Assembly (NCBI GenBank): GCA_016713405.1
Contig: JADJPF010000018.1
Location: forward strand, 1-36,297
Direction of reading: 5' to 3'
From: Blastocatellia bacterium
GTDB lineage: Bacteria > Acidobacteriota > Blastocatellia > Chloracidobacteriales > JADJPF01
DNA: 36,297 nt
A program made the position numbers and the translations under genes. Below the pieces are notes generated by a model. That model made no database searches, was not told the origin of the DNA, and saw only the letters and a list, made by a program, of their open reading frames with translations. Below, one piece after another: positions 23,939 through 30,896 of this stretch; within the stretch, counting starts at the first letter, position 1, and every line of letters begins with the position of its first letter.

Positions 23939-25300
23939 TTAAGTTAAAAGTTGTAACCTATTCTCATTTGTGACAGTTAAGGGAAATCCTTTTGGGCGCA
24001 GTAAAGGCTTTTTAGACTTTGCTAGCAGTTCAACAAGCATAGCAGCAGATTTTGCCCCATCTGTTTTTGCTAGTTCTATTTTTAATTCTGTTGCTCGTTG
24101 GGCAAATTCTTCTTTTGTGCGGATTATATCAACTTTTGTTCTTAATTCATTTTCACTAAAACCATAAATATTAATACGTAAACCTACTTCTAGGTATTCT
24201 ACCCGACTAGCATTATCTCCTTGTTCCCCACCTATTGGCATTACAATCAATGGTTTACCAGCAGCTAAAGTTTCATTAGTAGTATTATTCCCACCATGAC
24301 CAATAACTAAATCAACTCTAGGAAGTAAATCTATTTGTGGAACGCTAGGAAAAAGCAAAACATTTTCAGGAACAAAACCTTGTTTTAATTTCTCATAAGC
24401 CCCTCCACCACTAATAATAACTTGATAGTCAGGATAGTTAAGTGCATTCATTATTTTTTGAAAAACTTTTGGTTTATTATTAAAAACCGTTCCAAGTGAA
24501 ACATAAACTTTATATTTATCTGAGCGAAGTTTATCAAAAGGAAAATCTGTTGTTTGATTTTTTCGTTTTGCAAAACAAGGGCCAATAAAAAAAGTATTGT
24601 CAGTTAAACTATCTCTTTCCGCTTCTATTGCTTCCGCGCTAGTGATTAAGTTTAACCATTTAGAATAAGGCTTGCTTAATGTATCTGTTGAAATAGAAGG
24701 CAATCCAAATTTGCCCTTAGCGCGATTAATACGGCTATTTAACCTAGAAAAAATAAATCTTTCACGGCGTAAATATTTTTGACCCAAAATTTCTGCTTGC
24801 TCGCCAATTGGCAACCCACTACCAAAAGGAGGAATATTTTTTCCTTTGAATGGCAATCCACTATGAAAAACTGTAGCACAAGGAATATTTTTATATTCTG
24901 CTGCTATATGTGCTGCAAAAAATGCAAAATCCGAAACCAAAACATCAAATTTGTTTGCTTCAAGGTGATTTATTACTTGTTTTGTATAATGCTCTATTGC
25001 TGTTCCACCTACTTCTATGGCTAGCATAAGTTCGTTGTAGCCTGATGCAAAAGGCAGAGCAACCCCTAAAATAGCAGCTAGCAATGATGGAGTCACAAGA
25101 TCAACTTTTATATTATTTTTTTCAATCAATTGAGGAATTAATGAAGCTACTCTAAAAACTTCTATTTTTGAATTATTATTCTTAATACCATGGACTAAAA
25201 AAGATACTTCATGCCCATCTTCCTTCATTTGCAAAGCTATGGTTAGTAAAGTATTTAGATGACCCATTGAAGGTTGATTAAGAAATAAAACTTTGCTCAT
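23939..25300 (-). CDS. GT1 family glycosyltransferase (MGT / UDP-glucosyltransferase-like)
   Basis: This 453-aa GT-B fold enzyme transfers a sugar, probably from a UDP- or other nucleotide sugar, to a small lipophilic acceptor. The N-terminal MSKVLFLNQPSMGHLNTLLTIALQMKEDGHEVSFL is the acceptor-binding Rossmann start. The C-terminal donor site reads YVSLGTVFNNKP, then FPSVPQIDLLPRVDLVIGHGGNNTTNETLAAGKPLIVMPIGGEQGDNA, matching the macrolide/glycolipid glycosyltransferase (MGT) signature with HGG and the final DN pair in place of the usual DQ. No neighbouring aglycone or carotenoid gene suggests the acceptor. No ribosome site is evident before the ATG. A hairpin (25333-25394) separates it from the upstream 70-aa gene, so it probably has its own promoter. 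Confidence 0.88.
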   Translation of the reverse strand: MSKVLFLNQPSMGHLNTLLTIALQMKEDGHEVSFLVHGIKNNNSKIEVFRVASLIPQLIEKNNIKVDLVTPSLLAAILGVALPFASGYNELMLAIEVGGTAIEHYTKQVINHLEANKFDVLVSDFAFFAAHIAAEYKNIPCATVFHSGLPFKGKNIPPFGSGLPIGEQAEILGQKYLRRERFIFSRLNSRINRAKGKFGLPSISTDTLSKPYSKWLNLITSAEAIEAERDSLTDNTFFIGPCFAKRKNQTTDFPFDKLRSDKYKVYVSLGTVFNNKPKVFQKIMNALNYPDYQVIISGGGAYEKLKQGFVPENVLLFPSVPQIDLLPRVDLVIGHGGNNTTNETLAAGKPLIVMPIGGEQGDNASRVEYLEVGLRINIYGFSENELRTKVDIIRTKEEFAQRATELKIELAKTDGAKSAAMLVELLAKSKKPLLRPKGFPLTVTNENRLQLLT

Positions 25301-25332
25301 AAATGTTCAAAAATAACAGTTTATTAAATTAC

Positions 25333-25394
25333 TTAGCCCAACATTTTCAGTAATCTAGCGTACATCACTTAATTTACTGAAATTGCTGGGCTAA
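25333..25394 (-). terminator. Imperfect inverted repeat between the 70-aa gene and the glycosyltransferase gene
   Basis: Arms of 21 bases, TTAGCCCAACATTTTCAGTA... and its inverse ending GGGCTAA, pair with two mismatches around a 20-base loop. It begins 28 bases after the stop of the minus-strand 70-aa gene and likely terminates it. The GCCCA/TGGGC base is unusually GC-rich for this DNA. Confidence 0.5.
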
Positions 25395-25421
25395 ATAGAT
25401 CTTATGCAAATAATTTATTTT

Positions 25422-25634
25422 TTAACAGGACATAGTTTTAGCTTTAGCAAAATACTTGGGCTTAGACTCAATTATACTCTCATTATCTACTTGGTTAACA
25501 ACTTCTGGCTCTGCTTTTGCTTGCAGTACACGAACCATTTGTTGAAAAGCCTCTCGACGTGCTGCTTGACGTTCGGATTCAACTTTCTTGGCTGCTATTA
25601 AGAGAATATCTAAATTTTTATGTTTCTGTTTCAT
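25422..25634 (-). CDS. Small charged hypothetical protein, 70 aa
   Basis: The product reads MKQKHKNLDILLIAAKKVES, then ERQAARREAFQQMVRVLQAK, followed by an acidic stretch and a basic KPKYFAKAKTMSC end. It is strongly helical for the first 45 residues, with no membrane segment or known motif. AGGAG 10 bases before the ATG is a good ribosome site, and hairpin 25333-25394 follows, which together support a real gene. TTTGTG and CACAAA flank 7 bases about 35 bases upstream and might be an operator. I do not recognise a family. Confidence 0.55.
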   Translation of the reverse strand: MKQKHKNLDILLIAAKKVESERQAARREAFQQMVRVLQAKAEPEVVNQVDNESIIESKPKYFAKAKTMSC

Positions 25635-26027
25635 AAGTATGTTCTCCTAACTGTTTTATCGGTGGTTTGTGTATTTCTCACAAAATTTTACAATTTTGCA
25701 AGATCTAGTAATTGTGGTTTTCCATAGGAGATAACCCTATAGGCTGTGTTAACACGTTTAGTATGTGATTAAGAAAAGTGGTAGGGTAGCAAAATCATCT
25801 TTGAGTATCAAGAAAATATTGCCCTTTTTAATGAAAAATTCACTTATTTTTTATCCTCTTTACTTTTACCTAAAAGAAATATTGTAAATTAACAACAAGG
25901 TTTGAGCATAACATTTTCGGTGCTTAGTCTAGCAAAAAGCTTAAAGTCTATGGTCTTTTACCCTTTTTGTTGCAGTCCAAAAACTTAGACAATAGCCATT
26001 TCTATCACCCTACTTGGAGGAAAAACC
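25635..26027. other. 393-base divergent intergenic region
   Basis: This gap lies between the start of the minus-strand 70-aa gene and sucD, so it should hold both promoters. I see the small inverted repeat TTTGTG/CACAAA at about 25668-25685, GTGTTAACAC near 25746 and a GGAGG ribosome site for sucD at its end. No gene, riboswitch or convincing -35/-10 pair was recognised. Confidence 0.5.
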
Positions 26028-26900
26028 GTGACTATTTTAGTGGATAATTCTACCCGTTTGCTTGTTCAAGGAATTACAGGTAAAGAAGGGACATTTCACA
26101 CTCAACAAATGAAAGCTTATGGCACTAATGTTGTTGCTGGTGTTACGCCTGGAAAAGGTGGAACAACACATGAAGACATCCCTGTTTTTAATACTGTTGC
26201 TGATGCGGTAAAAGAAACCGGAGCAAATGCTAGTGTTATTTATGTCCCTCCTCCATTTGCTGCTGATGCAATTATGGAAGCAACCGATGCTGGAGTTGAA
26301 TTAGTTGTTTGTATTACTGAAGGCATACCTACATTGGATATGCTTAAGGCATTTCATTATGTCAAAGCGCATGGCGTAAAATTAATCGGCCCAAATTGCC
26401 CTGGGGTAATTTCACCAGGTAAATGTAAAATTGGAATTATGCCAGGCCATATTCACAAAGAAGGCCGAGTAGGTGTAATTTCTCGTAGTGGAACACTTAC
26501 CTATGAAGCGGTTCATCAACTAACAATGCTTGGCTTAGGGCAATCTACCTGCGTTGGAATTGGTGGAGATCCAATTATTGGAACGGTTTACTTAGATTTA
26601 CTCCAACTTTTTGAAGCAGACCCAAACACAGATGCAGTTGTAATGATTGGTGAAATTGGTGGAAGTGCTGAAGAAGAAGCAGCCATATTTGTAAAAGAGA
26701 AAATGACTAAGCCTGTAATAGGCTTTATTGCTGGTCAAACTGCTCCTCCGGGCCGAAGGATGGGACATGCTGGAGCAATTATCTCAGGTGGCAAGGGTAC
26801 TGCGGCAGAGAAAATGAAAATGATGTCTGAAGCAGGTATTTATGTAGTAAGTAGCCCGGCTGACATTGGTGCAAAGGTACAAGAAGCACTACAAAAATAA
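26028..26900 (+). CDS. sucD: Succinyl-CoA synthetase alpha subunit
   Basis: This 290-aa alpha subunit of succinyl-CoA synthetase interconverts succinyl-CoA and succinate with NTP formation in the TCA cycle. The CoA-binding fold opens with RLLVQGITGKEGTFHTQQM; IYVPPPFAADAIMEA, CITEGIP and GPNCPGVISPG follow. The phosphorylated histidine is His247 in RRMGHAGAIISGGKGTA. Translation starts at GTG, with TTGGAGG about 6 bases before it. The beta-subunit gene sucC, which normally precedes sucD, is not here, so the complex is assembled from distant loci. ndk follows after 37 bases, and nucleoside diphosphate kinase can interconvert the ATP or GTP made by the synthetase, so the pairing makes metabolic sense. 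Confidence 0.95.
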   Translation: MTILVDNSTRLLVQGITGKEGTFHTQQMKAYGTNVVAGVTPGKGGTTHEDIPVFNTVADAVKETGANASVIYVPPPFAADAIMEATDAGVELVVCITEGIPTLDMLKAFHYVKAHGVKLIGPNCPGVISPGKCKIGIMPGHIHKEGRVGVISRSGTLTYEAVHQLTMLGLGQSTCVGIGGDPIIGTVYLDLLQLFEADPNTDAVVMIGEIGGSAEEEAAIFVKEKMTKPVIGFIAGQTAPPGRRMGHAGAIISGGKGTAAEKMKMMSEAGIYVVSSPADIGAKVQEALQK

Positions 26901-26937
26901 ATTTTTCAAAATTTTTAAGGAGATCAAAAAAACTCTT

Positions 26938-27354
26938 ATGAGCGATTTAACTTTTGGCATTATCAAACCAGACGCAGTAGCAGCTAACAATGCTGGCAAC
27001 ATTATCCAACGTGTTTTGGATTCTGGTTTTAAGGTTCGCGGACTTAAGCTTTTACATTTATCTGAAAAACAAGCTGAAGGCTTTTATGCAGTTCATAGCG
27101 AAAGACCTTTTTTCCGTAGTTTAGTTCAATTTATGACTAGCGGCCCGGTTGTTGTAATGGCATTAGAAAAAGAAAATGCTGTTCCAGAATGGCGTGCGCT
27201 TATGGGGCCAACCAACTCTAAAGAAGCTCCTGCCGGTACACTGCGCGGTGATTTTGGAACAGATATTGAGCGCAACGCTGTTCATGGCTCGGATTCAAAA
27301 GAAAATGCTGCTATTGAAGTTTCTTACTTCTTTAACCGCCTTGAACTTGTCTAA
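26938..27354 (+). CDS. ndk: Nucleoside diphosphate kinase
   Basis: This 138-aa enzyme moves the terminal phosphate between nucleoside di- and triphosphates through a phospho-His. MSDLTFGIIKPDAVAANNAG is the usual start, and the catalytic His116 is in RNAVHGSDSKENAAIEV. The C-terminus FNRLEL is typical. Start at ATG 26938 fits the family exactly; an in-frame ATG at 26866 inside sucD would add 24 unrelated residues. AAGGAG is about 15 bases before the chosen ATG, longer than usual spacing. The gene follows sucD by 37 bases and is closed by the terminator at 27367-27408. Confidence 0.95.
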   Translation: MSDLTFGIIKPDAVAANNAGNIIQRVLDSGFKVRGLKLLHLSEKQAEGFYAVHSERPFFRSLVQFMTSGPVVVMALEKENAVPEWRALMGPTNSKEAPAGTLRGDFGTDIERNAVHGSDSKENAAIEVSYFFNRLELV

Positions 27355-27366
27355 AACATCTCTCCA

Positions 27367-27408
27367 AATAAAGACAAGCTTTTAAGTTTTTAAGAGTTTG
27401 TCTTTATT
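27367..27408 (+). terminator. Terminator hairpin after ndk
   Basis: Arms AATAAAGACAAGCTTTTAA and TTAAGAGTTTGTCTTTATT pair with two mismatches around GTTT, 12 bases after the ndk stop. AATTCATAAT follows, so the T-run is inside the 3' arm. Confidence 0.65.
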
Positions 27409-27639
27409 AATTCATAATCTAAAATAGCTAAAATAACTATTTTTTGGTTTTAAATCCATTTTTTTAGACCCCTATAAGATTATTAACTTCCTTAAATCAA
27501 TGATTCTTCTACTTTGGCATTATTCTAAAGCTTTTATAATCAACTAATAAAAATACTTTTTCTAATAACTAACAGAATGGCATTTTAATTGCTTATTAAA
27601 AATTAAATCAAAATACATCCATAATAATAATTATCACTT

Positions 27640-27668
27640 TTGCTTATCATATAAGTAGTAAGTAAATA
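27640..27668 (+). promoter_or_regulatory. Candidate sigma-70 promoter of the vWA gene
   Basis: TTGCTT and TAAATA are separated by 17 bases, ending 75 bases before the start codon. The match to TTGACA/TATAAT is moderate (four and five of six), and AT-rich DNA gives chance matches. Confidence 0.3.
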
Positions 27669-27742
27669 CTATAGATATGACGTTCGGGGTATTAGTGTAT
27701 CTAGCTAAAGGCTAGAAAATAAATAGCGAGGTATGAGCAACT

Positions 27743-29629
27743 ATGAGTAAAATATTTTTTCGTGTTTTTTTAATAACACTAATTTCTTCAACGTTAATTA
27801 TTTCTTTTCCCCAACTTCCTACTTCTCAAGCAGTTATCCAGGAAAACCAAACTCAAAAAGAAGTTTTTGGTAGCATTAGCGGTGTAATTACAGATGAAGC
27901 AGGAGCAGTTATTCCAGGTGCAACAGTTACAATAAGAAATATTGAAACAGGTGCAGAAATATCTGTAACAACAGATGAGAATGGCGAATATATATTTCCA
28001 AATTTGCCAATAGGCATTTATGAAGTTAAAGTGACTGCTGATGGGTTTAATTCAACCTATCGTCAAAATATCGCTCTTTCTAAAACCTTAAAAACAAAAT
28101 TAAATCTTGTACTTAGTGTAGGTAGTACAGCCGATATAGTAGAAGTAACAGGACAAACTGTTACAATTGAAAGAAGTACATCCCAACTATCCGCTACTTA
28201 TAGTGCTAGAGATGTAGCAGATCTTCCTATAAATAAACAAAACACAGAAGGCTACAAAAATTATGGAGTCAATCCTTGGACAAATAGCGAAAAAGACCGC
28301 TTTTCAACCTTTGCAATTGATGTTGATACAGGCTCTTACACAATTGCACGTCGCAAATTAAATGAAGGTGTACTCCCTCCAAAAGACTCTGTTAGAGTTG
28401 AGGAATTTATTAATTATTTTAAGTACCAATACCCTAACCCAGTAACTAAACATCCATTTTCTTTAACTATGGAAGCTAGCACATCTCCTTTTGATGCTAA
28501 TCGCTATTTGCTAAGAATTGGTCTAAAAGGGCGTGAAGTAACACTAGCAGATCGTCCACCCACACATTTAACTTTTCTAGTTGATAATAGTGGGTCAATG
28601 GCTTCTGATGATAAATTAGGAATGGTTAAACAAAGCCTAAAAATGTTGGTTAAACACTTAAAAGATCACGATACAGTAGCAATTACAACTTATGCTGGTG
28701 GAGTAAATTTAGTTTTATCTCCAACTCCAATAAGTCAAAAAAGCGTTATTTTATCGGCAATTGATGAGTTAGAATCAGGCGGCGGGACAGCAATGGAAGC
28801 CGGAATTGACCTAGCCTATAAGCAAGCTCACGCTTCTTTTGCACCTAATAGTATTAATAGAATTATTATTTGCTCGGATGGAGATGCTAATATTGGTAAA
28901 ACTAGCCATCAGGAGATTTTGGAGCAAATACAAGAATATGTAAAAGAAGGAATTACCGTTAGCACAATAGGTTTTGGAATGGGTAACTATAAAGATACGA
29001 TGATGGAACAATTTGCTAACAAAGGTAATGGCAATTACTATTACATAGATAACATTGCGCAAGCAAAAAGAATTTTTGTTGAGCAATTAAACGGAACACT
29101 TCAAGTAATAGCAAAAGATGTCAAAATTCAAGTTGAATTTAACCCAAAAACTGTAGCTAAATATCGTCTGGTTGGTTATGAAAACCGTGATATTGCTGAT
29201 GAAGATTTCCGTAATGATAAAGTTGATGCTGGTGAAATAGGTGCTGGTCATACAGTTACAGCAATTTATGAAGTCCAGCTAAAAAAACAGCCTTCAAGCA
29301 ATGTTGCTACTGTTAGACTACGCTATAAAACACCTGATGCTAAAGAAGAAACTCCTGCCGAAGAAGTTGCAGCAACTTATGATTTAGCTAGATTAAAACA
29401 AAACTTTGATCAAACATCTGAAGATTTTCGATTTTCTATTGCAGTTACTGCACTTGCAGAAGTTTTACGTGAAAGCCCAGAAGCAAAAAATTGGTCGTTA
29501 GAAAAAATTTCAACTATTGCTCAATCTAGCACACAAAAAAATAACCCTGAAAGAGAAGAATTTCTTGGGATGGTGAAAAAAGCTTTAGAATTAAGCCCTA
29601 AAGTAGCAAGCATACCTATTAAACGATAA
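27743..29629 (+). CDS. Oar-like N-terminal domain fused to YfbK-type von Willebrand factor A protein
   Basis: The 628-aa protein has a signal peptide (MSKIFFRVFLITLISSTLII...). A carboxypeptidase-regulatory-like beta-sandwich follows at about 42-125 (GSISGVITDEAGAVIPGATVTI, GEYIFPNLPIGIYEV). Then comes VEVTGQTVTIERSTSQLSAT and DVADLPIN, which is how acidobacterial Oar-like TonB-dependent receptors enter their plug domain. The barrel is missing; instead a YfbK-type vWA unit begins at about residue 165: vWF_A N-terminal region (DRFSTFAIDVDTGSYTIARRKLN), a vWA domain with MIDAS DNSGS at 281-285 and the DUF3520-like C-terminus. It is probably an outer-surface or periplasmic metal-dependent adhesion or protein-binding factor. 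It is transcribed alone and ended by hairpin 29636-29687. Confidence 0.88.
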   Translation: MSKIFFRVFLITLISSTLIISFPQLPTSQAVIQENQTQKEVFGSISGVITDEAGAVIPGATVTIRNIETGAEISVTTDENGEYIFPNLPIGIYEVKVTADGFNSTYRQNIALSKTLKTKLNLVLSVGSTADIVEVTGQTVTIERSTSQLSATYSARDVADLPINKQNTEGYKNYGVNPWTNSEKDRFSTFAIDVDTGSYTIARRKLNEGVLPPKDSVRVEEFINYFKYQYPNPVTKHPFSLTMEASTSPFDANRYLLRIGLKGREVTLADRPPTHLTFLVDNSGSMASDDKLGMVKQSLKMLVKHLKDHDTVAITTYAGGVNLVLSPTPISQKSVILSAIDELESGGGTAMEAGIDLAYKQAHASFAPNSINRIIICSDGDANIGKTSHQEILEQIQEYVKEGITVSTIGFGMGNYKDTMMEQFANKGNGNYYYIDNIAQAKRIFVEQLNGTLQVIAKDVKIQVEFNPKTVAKYRLVGYENRDIADEDFRNDKVDAGEIGAGHTVTAIYEVQLKKQPSSNVATVRLRYKTPDAKEETPAEEVAATYDLARLKQNFDQTSEDFRFSIAVTALAEVLRESPEAKNWSLEKISTIAQSSTQKNNPEREEFLGMVKKALELSPKVASIPIKR

Positions 29630-29635
29630 ATTAAC

Positions 29636-29687
29636 TTTATCTGTGGGTGCAAGTTTATTGATTATTAAACTTGCATCCACAAATAAA
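29636..29687. terminator. Bidirectional terminator hairpin between vWA and Uma2 genes
   Basis: Arms of 22 bases, TTTATCTGTGGGTGCAAGTT... and its inverse ending CCACAAATAAA, pair with two mismatches around an 8-base loop. It starts 6 bases after the vWA stop and lies 9 bases from the end of the convergent Uma2 gene. Confidence 0.75.
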
Positions 29688-29696
29688 AACTAATTA

Positions 29697-30404
29697 TTAA
29701 ATTTGCGTTGGATCAATTCCCATTTCGCGTAGTTTTGCAGCTAGTTTTTCTGCTCGTTGTCGTTCGTCTTCCGCTCGCTGATGTTCATTTTCTGCTCGTT
29801 GTCGCTCGTTTTCTGCTCGTTGTCGCTCATTTTCTGCTTGGCTTAGTAGTTCTTGAAAAGTAAGAAACCTTCTTCCATCTGGATAATAAATTGCTAATCC
29901 GTCTGGGCTAGGCTCAAACCTAATACCAAGGATTAAACTAACCCACCCAGATATATTTTCAACAGCTTGTAATGAGTCATTTAATCTAGTGTACCCAAAA
30001 AGCCCTTCTGTTTCTGGATCATAGACATAATATTCACCTACTCCGTATTGGCGATAAAATTCTAATTTACGTAATATTTCGATACCACTATTACTTGGGG
30101 AAAGAATTTCAAAAACAACTTGAGGAGCAATATTTCCTTCTTCCCATTGTTTATAAGAGCCGCGATGACCTTTTGGACGACCTATCGCTACCATCACATC
30201 AGGTGCTTGAACAATTCTAGGTCGGTTTTGTACTGGATACCAAAAAAGATCAGCAGCAATAAAAGCATTTGGTATCAATGCTTCTAAGTTTTCTTTGATC
30301 GTTACGATCCATTCATACTGTTTAGTATTTTCTGACATTGGCTTACCATCGCTTTCTGGATAAACAATATCCTCCTTTAAGGGTTGTTTTACTAAAGTTG
30401 TCAT
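29697..30404 (-). CDS. Uma2 family (DUF820) restriction-endonuclease-like protein with repeated coiled coil
   Basis: This 235-aa paralogue of the 3286-3987 protein has the same plan: YPESDGKPMSENTKQYEWIV, APDVMVAIGRPKGHRGSYKQWEEGN (Asp69), APQVVFEILSPSN (Glu99), KLEFYRQYGVGEYYVYDP and the tail LREMGIDPTQI. The catalytic PD-(D/E)xK residues are intact. The coiled coil is built from four or five copies of AENERQR, encoded by 21-base tandem repeats (29749-29832). AAGGAG precedes the ATG. Similarity to the first copy is clear but much lower than within the tandem pair, so this is an older paralogue. The gene stands alone; whether it nicks DNA or only resembles nucleases is not established for the family. 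Confidence 0.88.
   Translation of the reverse strand: MTTLVKQPLKEDIVYPESDGKPMSENTKQYEWIVTIKENLEALIPNAFIAADLFWYPVQNRPRIVQAPDVMVAIGRPKGHRGSYKQWEEGNIAPQVVFEILSPSNSGIEILRKLEFYRQYGVGEYYVYDPETEGLFGYTRLNDSLQAVENISGWVSLILGIRFEPSPDGLAIYYPDGRRFLTFQELLSQAENERQRAENERQRAENEHQRAEDERQRAEKLAAKLREMGIDPTQI
29749..29832. repeat. Four 21-base tandem repeats in the Uma2 coiled-coil tail
   Basis: Units beginning TCTGCTCGTTGTCG start at 29749, 29770, 29791 and 29812, with the second diverged and a partial fifth after 29832. Each unit encodes one heptad (AENERQR) on the minus strand. In-frame 21-base units allow copy number to change without a frameshift. Confidence 0.85.
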
Positions 30405-30896
30405 GCAAATTTCTCCTTAAACACTTTTAGCAATTAAATTTGTATATAAATATTGAGAAATATTTTTGAGAAAACAGAATAATTATACAATTTCACCTTT
30501 ATTTTTCATACCAAGAATTACTTTAAAACCTAGATCAAAAATATCTGGGATAGTTACTTAAGCTAAGTTAATTTTACTTAAAAAATACTTTTTTATAAGT
30601 AAAATTAACTTTTTGCAAAGCTTTTTAGAATATTTTTTGTTTGGTAAATAGCTATAAACTAATCTATAACTAGTCATCAGAAAAATAGTAAAGTAAAATG
30701 AAAGTGTTAATTTTTCATTAAGACTAATTGAATATTAAAAGTTTTAGCTTACAATCTAAAAAAATAACTCTATGTCTTGAGGGGGACAACTAATCTGCTT
30801 AAAAACAAACCTTTTGTCCAAACATTTTTAAAAAGAAAATCACAAACTATAAATCTTTATTTAAGAATAAGAAAATTGTTTTAAGTGCTTTAGTGA
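30405..30896. other. 492-base divergent intergenic region
   Basis: It lies between divergent Uma2 and STAND ATPase genes. It contains the hairpin at 30566-30610 and is otherwise AT-rich. GAGGGGG at about 30780 resembles a ribosome site, but no credible frame follows it. No gene or known RNA was recognised. Confidence 0.5.
30566..30610. repeat. Perfect 15-bp inverted repeat
   Basis: AGTTAATTTTACTTA and TAAGTAAAATTAACT are perfect arms with a 15-base loop, followed by TTTT on the plus strand. Because both flanking genes read away from it, it does not end either; it might end an unseen small RNA or act as a regulator site. Confidence 0.45.

Larger units (their letters stand above)
27355..27742. 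other. 388-base intergenic region before the vWA gene
   Basis: After the ndk terminator no gene is seen. The stretch is very AT-rich up to about 27670 and contains two TTGCTTAT strings (about 27590 and 27640), the second being the -35 of the promoter candidate listed separately. A GCGAGG site about 14 bases before the vWA ATG may serve as ribosome site. Confidence 0.5.

Noticed and set aside
26866..26937. Longer ndk start inside sucD
   Set aside because: The added residues are unlike Ndk, and the family start MSDLTFGIIKPDAV begins at 26938.
29749..29832. Regular repeats that might suggest a CRISPR or regulatory array
   Set aside because: Units are contiguous 21-mers without spacers and encode heptads of a coiled coil.
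30780..30896. GAGGGGG followed by a possible small gene before the STAND ATPase
   Set aside because: No start codon with a meaningful open frame follows at suitable spacing.
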